A stretch of 64,000 nt of DNA from the NCBI GenBank assembly GCA_029215795.1, contig JARDYH010000004.1, positions 37,080,001-37,144,000 of the forward strand, in the 5' to 3' direction. The stretch is from Anniella stebbinsi (lineage: Eukaryota > Chordata > Lepidosauria > Squamata > Anniellidae). Both the position numbers and the translations under genes were made by a program. Below, piece by piece: positions 43,810 through 52,910 of the stretch. Every line of letters begins with the position of its first letter. The first letter of the stretch is position 1. Under the pieces are notes generated by a model. The model was not told where the DNA came from. It searched no databases and worked only from the letters and a program-made list of their open reading frames with translations.

Positions 43810-46340
43810 AGGAATGGATGAATCTGTCAGTTTTGGTTTCTCTCAGTTTCTTATCTTTCCAATCTTGTGTTCAGTTTGTCCAGATTTTTTTAAAAAAAGT
43901 TTGCATGCAAATTCATATCCATTTTGTGTACATTCCTCCTAATACATGCATTTTGTTTGCAATTTTGCCTGATATACCAATTTTTTGCAAGCAATTTTCC
44001 TAATATGAACATCATTTCCAACACATTTTTGTGAGGAGTTTTCCCTAAGATTTTTAAATTAAATTTTTATTTTTATTGTGAATATCAACAAAACAGAAGG
44101 AAAAAATGTGAAAAGGGGGAGGGAAAATCACATTACACATATAGGAATATCCTCATTTTTCATCAGGTATACCATTCATTTAAAAAAGGGGGAGAGTTAT
44201 GCATAGGTTTCAAGAAAAGCAGACCAAATATCCAGATACATATCCAGTCACAAGTTGCGCCTATATAGCACCCTTTCAAATGCTGAGAATGCTGTTAAGT
44301 CCTCAAACCATTGCATTATGAGAGGTGAGTATTTATCCTTCCAACATGATAGTATAAGTCTTTTAGCTGTCATAAGGGCTCTGAAAATCCATTTGCGCTG
44401 ACCATGTGTTAGTTTCTAAGAAGCAAGTAGGTAGTTTGGGAGGACGTGCACATCCTTCCATATTGAAGATTGTTCCAGTACAAAGTTTATCCTTATTATA
44501 ACCTCCTCTCAAAAGGGGGCAGCTACTGGACATTACCAAAACATATGAATTAAAGAAGCATTAGGTGCAATACATCTCCAACAAATATGCAAGTTAGACA
44601 GACCCTTATTGAAAAGGTGTTGTGGAGTCCAATAAACCAGAAACAAGATTTTGTGTTCAATAAGACATAGCCTAAGATCCATAGAAGCTTCAGATACAGA
44701 CTCTAAGGCAACAATTCATTGATTAGGCAAAATAGGACACTCCAATTCTCTATTCTAATCCTGCTTTAAACCATGGGTATCATATTTACTACTACTACTA
44801 AATACTTATATATATGGGTCATAGGTCAATGTGGCAGTTCAGCTGCTGCAAGTGTTTCTAACAATAATGGAGGCTCTGAAGCTGTAAAAGCAGCTGGAGA
44901 AAACCTAGATTCTAGCAAGTGTTGCAATTGCAAGAATTGTCATTCAGCCATACTAGGTAAATTATATTTAGCACATTCATCAGAAAATGATAAAAACTCA
45001 TCATCCTGACCTATTAATTGATCCAAAGTGAAAATCATCTTATCTGTCCATGTCTTCCACAAGAATGTTTTCTTTCCAATTCTTAAATCTGGATTTCCCC
45101 ATAAAGTCAATTTTGCATGAGAGAATGGATCAAACTGTATTTTACCTGATACTATATGCCATACTTCTCCAGCAGCCAAGATTATAAGAGGAGGTTTATT
45201 TATTCTAATATGTTGAGAATTGAGTGCCATTCATTTATGAAGAGGTTCTAACCATAAGAATTCCAAAACTGACCAGAGTGACAAACCTAAGCAAATTGGA
45301 AAAGACCAAAACTTAGTACAAGCCAATAGATAGGCCCAATGATACAAAGCAAGGTCTGGAAATCCAAACCCACCTTCTTTGATAGGAGGTTGCATCCATT
45401 TCAGAGATATTTGAGGTGAAGAAGAACTCCAGAAGAATTTACAAAACAAAGCATTAAGTTGTTGAAAATATTTGCTAGGTACAAATAAAGAAATCCCATG
45501 TATATCACAGAGAATTTGAGGTACAATGTTCATCTTCAGTGACTTTAGCCCACAAACTCAACTTTAATGGCACCCATCTATCTATATCTCGTACAATCTC
45601 ACCAATCAGCTTATTCAAATTTATTTTAATCAATTGAGATATCTCTCTGGGAATGAGTATTCCTAGATAAGTAATAAAATCAGAGCACCATCAAAAATGA
45701 CATTAGCCAACACACTAGGAAATCTGCTGTCTCCAGTTGGCATCAACTCAGACTTTGACCAATTAATTGAATAATTGGACAGATCACTGGAAGAATTCAT
45801 CAGTTTCATCAAAGCAGGAATAGATGTCTGGAGTTTAGAAATAAACAATAAAATATCATCAGTATAAATAATAATTTTAAATTATAAGTCAGCATGTACA
45901 AACCCATTAATACTACTATTCTGTCTAATTGTGGAGGCCAGGGGTTTCAAACATAGATCAAATATCAATGGGGAAAGAGGACATCCTTGCCTAATACCTT
46001 GCCCAAGCACAAAAAATGTCAACAACCAACCATTAGTCATAACTCTTGCTTTTGGGGTCGCATATAAAATTCTAACCCATTTCAAAAATTCCATTGGAAA
46101 ACCAAAATTACTCAATGTAGCAAGCATAAACTTCCAATGAAGTTTGATCTTTTCTCTAAGATAATATATACATTTGGTACACATTTTCTGACCAGAGAAC
46201 TCTATTGCAAAATGCTGAGAGTTACAAATTCTGGAGGATAACTGTGTTTCTGTTCACATGCTGGTTCAAAAGTGCAAAATTAGATCAGTTCCCATTAACA
46301 TGTAAACTGAACACATTTCTCTTCCAACCCTATGTAGGAC
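43810..46340. mobile_element. Family G repeat, split by an L1
   Basis: The left part (43810-44051) and right part (46150-46340) together match the uninterrupted copy at 60955-61385. Left landmarks: GGATGAATCTGTCA.TTT, TCTTTCCAATCTT and TTTTTGTGAG. Right landmarks: TTTGGTACACATTT, GAGAACTCTATTGC, GAAGGATAACTG-type and AAAGTGCAAAATTAG. The gap is exactly the L1 insertion at 44052-46149. Non-coding. Confidence 0.8.
44052..46149 (-). pseudogene. L1 LINE ORF2 3' portion, 5'-truncated
   Basis: Minus-strand translation gives an L1-type reverse transcriptase: WKFMLATLSNFGFP, then GIRQGCPLSPLIFDLCLKPL (45930-46000), YTDDILLF at about 45843-45866 (the catalytic motif is usually YADD), and NWSKSELMP near 45740. 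The C-terminal region continues to about 44100 (FWSSSSPQISLKW, KEGGFGFPDL, and a cysteine/WRC segment near 44575). It ends in an A-rich 3' tail (T-rich on + at 44052-44080). Flanks TTTTCCCTAAGAT (44039-44051) and TTTTCTCTAAGAT (46150-46162) match 12 of 13. Broken by stops and frameshifts. Confidence 0.9.
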
Positions 46341-46344
46341 TGAC

Positions 46345-47025
46345 TTATAGAATCAGAGAATCATAGAGCTGGAAGGGACCTATAAGGCCATCAAGTCCAA
46401 CCCCCTGCTCAATGCAGGAATCCACCTTAATGCATATCAGACAGGTTGTTGTCCAGCTGCCTCTTGAATGCCTCTAGTGTGGGAGAGCTCACAACCTCCC
46501 TAGGTTATTATTTAGTTATTTATTACATTGATATACCGCCCCAAAGCCGAAGCTCTTTGGGCGGTTTACAGAAATTAAAAGATTGAACATTAAAAAGTCA
46601 ATATACAAGATTTAAAACCATAAAACATAAAACAGTTGATAGTTAAAACGTTTTAAACTTTTAAGCCTGGCCACAAAGTCTGTTAAAACCTCAACTTAAG
46701 CCGTACTGCTCTACCAGTCAGGAAGTTTTTCCTGATGTCTAGCTTGAATCTGGCTTCCTGTAACTTGACCCCGTTATTCTGTGTCCTGCATTCTGGGTTG
46801 ATCAAGAAAAGACCCTGGCCCTCCTCTGTGTGACAACCTTTCAAATATTTAAGAATGCTATCATGTCTCCCCTCAGTCTTCTCTTCTCAAGGCTAAACAT
46901 GCCCAGTTCATAGGGCTTTGTTTCCAGACTTTTGGTCATCCTTATTGCCCTCCTCTGAACGCGCTCCAGCTTGTCTGCATCCTTCTTGAAGTGTGGTGCC
47001 CAGAACTGGACAAATCATTTTACAT
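46345..47025 (-). mobile_element. CR1 LINE 3' end, minus strand
   Basis: Reads (on +) AATCATAGAGCTGGAAGGGA, CCAACCCCCTGCTCAATGCAG, CTCTTGAATGCCTC, CAGGAAGTTTTTCCTGATGT, CCTCAGTCTTCTC and CCTCCTCTGAACGCGCTCCA. This is the reverse complement of the classic CR1 3' region known from birds and reptiles. It is interrupted at 46505-46708 by another LINE tail. The coding remnant (RRRL.GDM..L.YL) is decayed. Confidence 0.85.
46505..46708 (-). mobile_element. CR1/L2-like LINE tail nested in CR1
   Basis: TTTAGTTATTTATTACATTG, ATACCGCCCCAAAGCCGAAG and CTCTTTGGGCGGTTTACAG mark the 3' tail of the LINE family seen at 31880 and 61562. It extends about 200 bp inward. CR1 sequence (CTCCCTAGGT... and GTACTGCTCTACCAGTCAGG) resumes on both sides, so this insertion is younger than the CR1. 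A duplication was not resolved. Confidence 0.8.
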
Positions 47026-47128
47026 TACTACAAAAAGGGAGGGAGAAGTGAACCCAGCACTACTGGCATCTCCTCCATGTTTATGACTCCAACCACATTT
47101 GATGCATCAGCTGCATCTTCATGAGGTC

Positions 47129-47174
<46 letters not shown>

Positions 47175-48761
47175 CTCTCTTTGTTCCTTCCTTCCTTCCT
47201 TTCTTTGGTCCCTGGTCTTTTTTTATTCTTTCCAAGGTACTGTAAGTTCTGTTAACTTGGAGTTAAACAAAGGTTATGCTGTCATATGAGAAAAATAAAA
47301 TGCATCACCTTGACTATGGAAACTATATCTTTCAGGCAATTTTAATAGGTCCATAAAAACTGTGATAAATGGTGTCTAAGTTTAGCCCTTGTCTAGTGTG
47401 CAGCTAAGAATAGAATCAAGACCACATGGGACTCTGTAGCTCCTTTTACAATGTTCCACCATCCTTGCAAGATGCCAAAGAGAACAGCAATGCTGGGCAC
47501 CCAGACAGAGCTGGCTGGCTGGCTTTATTTAAACTGTTGATAGCTGAAATGCTAGTATTTGCAGGGTCTAAACTTGTGACATGACACCATTTTGGCAAAG
47601 TAGGGCTCAATTCTTCCAAATTTGGAGGGAAGCAAGAACCTGTTCATGCTGTCAGCAAGCGCCAAATGGCAGCAAGCCAAAGTTCAGGAAGTGTGAGAAA
47701 ACACTACCTAAAGGAAACAGTAAAGAGAGCATGTTTAAATGCGGGGTGTGAAAATCACAAGCCAGTCACTAAGTAACGAATCTTGACAGCCAACTGTCTT
47801 GAATTTGTCTCAAAAGTGAACACATTTCAATCACACTGAACATTAATGTCTCCACAATCAGGATTGTTATGCATAAAATCTGCTATATTTGAGGGAGAGG
47901 AGAAATTTGGAGTCGACTACACTTCCTTGCACCCAAAGGTATGAGATAAAGAGACAAAAAGAGGCTATCTTTCAAAACAATTTTCCTGATCAGAAAATAG
48001 ATTCATGATATTGATCCCTATCTAGAACAGTTTTGGGGGACAAAAAAAGAAAGTAGTTTGGGGGAGAAAGGGGGCAGCAAAGACCATTAGTAATTCCCAT
48101 CATTTTGTGTTCCAAGTTCTCCCAAATATGGTGGCCTTCCCCCATTTTGTAAGATTGCACTGCTATTCAATGTTTTGTGAATGTTCTTTTCTGACTTTGC
48201 CTACTCCTGCTAACTCCTCTTTCATGTCAGCTGGGTGCAGAAACTCAGCCCTCGGGTCCACATCTGGCTCTCCTGGGATCCCAATCCAGCTCTCCAGGGT
48301 TGCCCAGATGGCCCCACTCTTTCCCTTGACCACCAATCATCCCCCCATTTTGAAAAGTTGACATGCCTCTCCTAAGCTCAGTTACTGGTAGTAAGAGCTT
48401 TAAAGATAAAATATACTGGTATTTCTGGTCCTGGCCCTTTGACTCTGCTGACCTTAGCAATATGGCCCCTGTGAGTTTCTCTGAAATGGAGTTTGGGCTG
48501 AAAGGGATTCAGTACCCCATTGTAAAACCCCCTCAGGTGTCTCAAAAACTGGACCTGAAATAGCCTAACAAGAATGAAGCGGTATGGTGGCTGCAGGCAT
48601 AGCACTTTCTCTTTGTCTTCATGCCATGGTGCCTTAAAAGGCCAGTAGCCCTTTAAGAAAAAGGAACACATGCAATTTCCTGGCTAGAAAAAGCAGTGCT
48701 CGGTTATCCTAGCTGGCTGGTCTGACTTGTGTGACGAGCATCTGGGATAATGCACATATAG
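47026..48761. other. Mostly unrecognised DNA with (TC)n
   Basis: A (TC)n tract at about 47131-47170 with a TTCC patch after it. An 84-codon plus frame at 48107 and a 97-codon minus frame at 48378 lack domains. Nothing else recognised. Confidence 0.4.
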
Positions 48762-48769
48762 CTCCAGAT

Positions 48770-49089
48770 TAGGCTGACCAGATAAAATCCAGGTCAGGGC
48801 TCATGTAACTTTAACAGCTGTAGAAAAAAGGGAATTTCAGCCAGTGTCACTTGTATGCAATTAGTTCCTGGTGAAATCCCCTCTTCATCACAACAGTTAA
48901 AGTTGCAGGCACTATACTAGAGTGACCATATACAAAAGAAGGCAGGGCCCCTGCAACTTTAACTGTTGTGATGAAGAGGGAATTTCACCAGGAACTAATT
49001 GCATACAAATGACCCTGGCTGAAATTCCCTTTTCTCTACAACTGTTAAAGATACATGAGCCCTGACCTGGATTTTATCTGGTCAGCCTA
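48770..49089. mobile_element. Family A MITE, variant-end subfamily, exact 8-bp duplication
   Basis: Exactly 320 bp, flanked by CTCCAGAT at 48762-48769 and 49090-49097. Left end TAGGCTGACCAGATAAAATC; the right end is its exact reverse complement. Both ends differ from the standard family A end after TAGGCTGACCA in the same way. The inner centre is in the opposite orientation to 17975 and 24674 (CACTATACTAGAGTGACCAT). Confidence 0.93.
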
Positions 49090-49097
49090 CTCCAGAT

Positions 49098-50260
49098 GAG
49101 AAACAGAAGAGAGAGGAGAAAGAGAGAGCAAAGCTGTTTGCTACTTAGCTGTAGACCTGATGACAATTGTGACTCACAACAGGACAGTAGAAAGAGACAC
49201 TGATGCCTTAATCCAAATCATAAATCTCGCTTTGGAATATGGTAAGCATATTCTGATCCATTCATTCACATTGCCATGATCAGCTGTACTGAGATGAGGA
49301 CATGCAACCAAGAAGCAGATGGCTGCACTGTGGACACCAAGCAGACAGAATTTCCTTCAGGCAGTGCTCAAAGCTGGAGAAGAAAAAAATGGCATTGTTA
49401 AGGCAGACTCAGCTGTGTTCATTGAAAAGAAGTGGGGTAGTTTTAGGTCCACCTGGAAAGAAATGGGATGGCATGATTCCTGCCCCATTCCATTCCACTC
49501 TGAGCAATGCTTTCAGATGTCCAATATGTACTAGATCCATGAGCCCTGTCCTAGGGAAGTATGAGATTTTGTTTTTGCTTGAAAAAACATGTGAGCATGC
49601 CCCGTTTGAAGCTCTGAATGCGAGTTTGAGCCCATGTCTGCCAAAACTATTCATAAATTGTCAAAGACGTGTTTGTGTTCATTTTGTTCCTGACTCCCTC
49701 TTCGATTTGCATGAATTTTCTAATTTGCACAAATTTCCTAACATGCAGAAATTTTCTCCATAGACTGAGTCACCCCCCACTTTCATCCATGGAGGAAAGT
49801 TGTACAAATTAGGAAATATGCACAAATTTGGGGAAATTTTTGTGCAAATCTATCGTTGAATCTCTGTTTTATTTGCTCAAGTTTCCTGTTTGTGCAGAGC
49901 AAGCAACAATCACAAATGGGAATGGGAATCAGGCATAAGATGAGCAGCGAGACGAGGTTCAGAGAATTCTGGCAATCTCAAAAATCGCTCGTTCACCCAT
50001 GTCTACCCTGTTCATATACTCTTTGGTTTAGTGCTCCAGTTCAAACGGCAGAAGAGCTGTGTGAGTTCCTCCTTCTACACATGATAGGTGAAGTGCTCCA
50101 CACTGAAGCTGGTAGGTATGATGCCTGATAGGCGCAATCTCTGCTTCCTCTCTTTTCAGGGAAGGAGATTTGTACAAACCATGTCAAACCCGGAGTTACA
50201 TCCTCTGCAGCAAAAATGGAGTGAAATCAGACCAGTATAACTGCAGAGTGCAGAATCTCA
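49098..50260. other. Mostly unrecognised DNA with family F-like patch
   Basis: 49680-49860 shows repeated GAATTTTCTAATTTGCACAA, ATTTCCTAACATGCAGAAAT and AATTAGGAAATATGCACAAA words in both orientations, as in families F and G. The 153-codon plus frame from 49302 runs into this patch and has no recognised domain. Confidence 0.4.
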
Positions 50261-50435
50261 GGTCAGATCCACACCAAACAGAATATAGCAGTATGAAAGC
50301 AGTATGAAAGCGTATGTGTCAATGGGCCCCCACAGTTGTTAGTGCACTTCAGTACCACTATAAAGCAGTAGTGTGGCTCCTGCCTTTTATATACCACTTT
50401 CATGGTGCAATATCCTGCTTGGTGTGGATTAGGCC
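50261..50435. mobile_element. Family B palindromic MITE, copy 6
   Basis: Left end GGTCAGATCCACACCAAACA and right end GGTGTGGATTAGGCC; both arms have GGTGTGG in place of GGTGTAG. Core GGGCCCCCACAGTTGTTAGTG. The left arm is shortened; length about 175 bp. Confidence 0.85.
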
Positions 50436-50861
50436 AAGGGATCCTCCTCCTTTGTCAGCTCTGGTTCCTGGTTGCAATTTTGCTGAAGTTCTTTGAGCAT
50501 TGCCAAAGTGTCTCTCTCTGGTCAGGTCACACTTTTGATACAGTTGTTACACTCTGGCTGTTAAGATGGAAAAGGTTGAAAGGAAAATGCTCTCTGTTTT
50601 GCCTAGCAGAATTTCCACCTATAATCTTCCATTTGCACCTGTCAAATATCAAAGGGAAGCAATTATAAGGTGGGCACAGAGGTTACAGACAATACTTTTG
50701 CAACTTCTCTGCAGTTAGCTAGTCTGCTAGAACGATGACTAAGGAAAGGAGAATCATGACACTGTGCACAAAAGATCCTGAAAGCATCAGTGTCATGCAA
50801 AGGGCATAGGATGCAAGGAGGTAATGTGGAACCAAAGCTTTTGCAGATACAGAAAAGCTGA
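50436..50861. other. Unrecognised stretch
   Basis: No gene or repeat recognised. Confidence 0.3.
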
Positions 50862-51035
50862 AGGAACATAGGAAGCTGCCTTATACTGAGTCAGACCTTT
50901 GATACATCTAGCCCAGTATTGTTGACACTGACTGGCAGGGCTCTCCAGAGGCAGGATTCTTTCCTTTCCCTACCTGGAGAAGCCAGGGATTGTACTTGGG
51001 ACTTGCTCTACCACCCTGAGCTATGGTCCCTCCCC
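50862..51035 (-). mobile_element. tRNA-Ala-derived SINE, minus strand
   Basis: AGGAACATAGGAAGCTGCCT, TATACTGAGTCAGACC and CATCTAGCCCAGTATTGTTG, then CCTACCTGGAGAAGCCAGGG and CTTGCTCTACCACCCTGAGCT (decayed box B and box A in reverse). The anticodon-arm region is deleted between TTGGGACTTG and CTCTACC. Confidence 0.85.
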
Positions 51036-51216
51036 ATGCTCATGCCTATTGCAAATACACCCTATGAAAGTACTTAAATAACATATCTTCTATTGATAAC
51101 ATTAAGGAGGAAGCTTAAGATCAGCAAAAGAAAGTATTTCTTTGGGCAGCTCATACCTAACCGATGACTTTTTGATATGTCAGCACCTGTTGGCCATACT
51201 AGAAAGGGTAGAGGCT

Positions 51217-51302
51217 TCACACCTTGATTCACTTCTTTAGAACGCTGACTGGTTCTGACTGAAATCCAGAGTGGCTTCACTGCCCCACCAACCTCCACTG
51301 CC
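51217..51302. mobile_element. Family H MITE, half-copy
   Basis: AACGCTGACTGGTTCTGACT, GAAATCCAGAGTGGCTTCAC and CCAACCTCCACTGCC correspond to the right arm of 30752-30934. The left arm is absent. Confidence 0.6.
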
Positions 51303-51394
51303 TCTCACTCTTCCCTGATAATAAGCAGGACAGCTCTGCCAGGACTGCCTGTGTTTACTGCATCAAGTCAAGGTGCCCATCTCATTTGTTAACA

Positions 51395-51610
51395 ACACTG
51401 GACCTGTTCAGACAACATGCTAAGTCATGGTTAGGCCACTAACCCCTTTGCAACAAATGGTTAGTGAGCATGTTTATACTGTGGTTATGTAGCCACCATG
51501 GTGAGGAATGGTTCACACAACATGCGAAGTCATGGTTCACATGACATGCTAAGCGTAATGTTTAGCTCAAAATGCTTAACCACTGTTGCACAGCATGTCA
51601 TCTGCACAGG
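51395..51610. mobile_element. Family J element with internal CATGGTT repeats
   Basis: Repeated words AACATGCTAAGTCATGGTTA, ACAACATGCGAAGTCATGGT and ACATGACATGCTAAGCGTAA lie in tandem. GCAACAAATGGTTAGTGAGC and AAAATGCTTAACCACTGTTG sit between them as inverted partners. Recalled as a common squamate interspersed repeat; class unknown. Confidence 0.55.
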
Positions 51611-51698
51611 GTCAATGTTTGGAGCTGTGCTGAGCAAATGACATAAAAACAAAAGTCAACCCGAAACCAAACACTAGTGTAGCTTCAGTGTTGTTCAG

Positions 51699-51810
51699 TA
51701 GGGATGTGCACTGATCCCCCGGATCGAATCGGATAGCGGATCATTTTTATTCAATCTTTGGGCGGATCAGATTCGGATCGTGGATCGATCCGATCCGCTG
51801 CACATCCCTA
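51699..51810. mobile_element. Family E 112-bp palindromic hAT-like mini element
   Basis: TAGGGATGTGCA at the left and TGCACATCCCTA at the right are perfect inverted repeats, flanked by an exact 8-bp duplication TTGTTCAG (51691-51698 and 51811-51818). The interior is almost wholly GGATC/GATCG/CGGAT words in both orientations. It is one of the smallest complete elements in the window and clearly non-autonomous. Confidence 0.92.
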
Positions 51811-51861
51811 TTGTTCAGTACCTCTTTGTTTTCCTGGATGCTCTTCTTTCTACTGATATTT

Positions 51862-51904
51862 TCCTCCTCCTCCTCCTCCTCCTCCTCCTCCTCCTCCTCC
51901 TCCT
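51862..51904 (+). repeat. (TCC)n microsatellite
   Basis: About 14 TCC units, 50 bp downstream of family E. It generates false poly-Ser and poly-Glu frames on opposite strands. Confidence 0.95.
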
Positions 51905-52259
51905 TTTCACTGTCATCAAACTGTGTGCATGCTGCCAATAAATCCAGTTGGGTGGCCCACTTGATGATGTTTATGGGCATCCATAACAACACAGCATCAG
52001 ATGTAGTGTTGTGACATTGACAAAATCTCATAGGTTGTCATAGCCAATCAGGTTAAAATGGTAAGTTGATCCAACAAGACCAGAATCTGTGAAGGCGAAG
52101 AAGAAGGAAAATGGAACCAAGAAGAATAGCATTGTGAATTTCTTCACCATGAATGCTGAAAAACACTTGCAAAAATATGAATATGAAACGTCCGTTCTCC
52201 TGCTCAGCCAGCACGGCTTGAGTGGGAGAAACAGTAGTTGCAGTGGGGAGGAGGGGAAT

Positions 52260-52910
52260 AAAGGCCTCACATGTTGGCACATGTGGGGCAAGGGTGGGGC
52301 CGAGCTTATAAAGGATGGCCTGCCTCTTATCTGTCTCTCTGGTCTTTTTTCAGCTCCTCCCCCCCCCTCTTCTAGTGTGGGACTTAGTCAATCGCTCCCT
52401 TTGTGGGGATGGCTGAGTAGGATTTTTTTCCTTTGCATAAATTGTGTGGAGGTTTTTGCCTACTCCATACTGGTTTTATCAGGAGGATGATTAAATAGGT
52501 TGATTTGTCAGCAGGATATGCGGGTGTGGCGGAAAAGGGACAGTAACCACTCCGGCACCTTTTAGGTGATTGGCATATCCGGAGCTCCAGCTCCTTGTGA
52601 GTTTTACAGTTCCCGTGTCAGGACATGGTATGCCTTTGGAGATCCTCCTACCTCATCTACTCAGGATTTCATGACTCTGAGTGTGGATAATGTGGGGTAT
52701 CATATAAAGAGGGGCCAGATTTACCTGACTCCTTGCTTAAGAGAGTAGCTCACCCTTAAAACCAGGCAAGTTGCCTGAGATTAGGATTTATTGATTCCCA
52801 CACTGTCACATACAGATCCAGGGAGGGGTTGAATCTCCCTTGTTGTTTAAATAAAGAGGTCCTAGTTTATCCCAAGCAATGGTGTCTGTGTCTTTATTCC
52901 TCGCTTCCTT
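52260..52910 (+). mobile_element. Possible LTR (promoter and poly(A) signals in LTR order)
   Basis: GCTTATAAAGG at about 52305 could be a TATA box, followed 545 bp later by TTAAATAAAGAGG (52847-52860) and a GTGTCTGTGTCTTTATTCC (G/T-rich) stretch. That order is typical of an LTR (U3-R-U5). TG...CA ends with a matching duplication were looked for and not found, so this stays tentative. Confidence 0.35.

Noticed and set aside
49302..49763. 153-codon frame, the longest outside the GC block
   Set aside because: No domain, no splice logic seen, and its 3' part lies in a family F-like repeat.
51747..52031. Poly-Glu / poly-Ser frames on opposite strands
   Set aside because: Product of the (TCC)n microsatellite.
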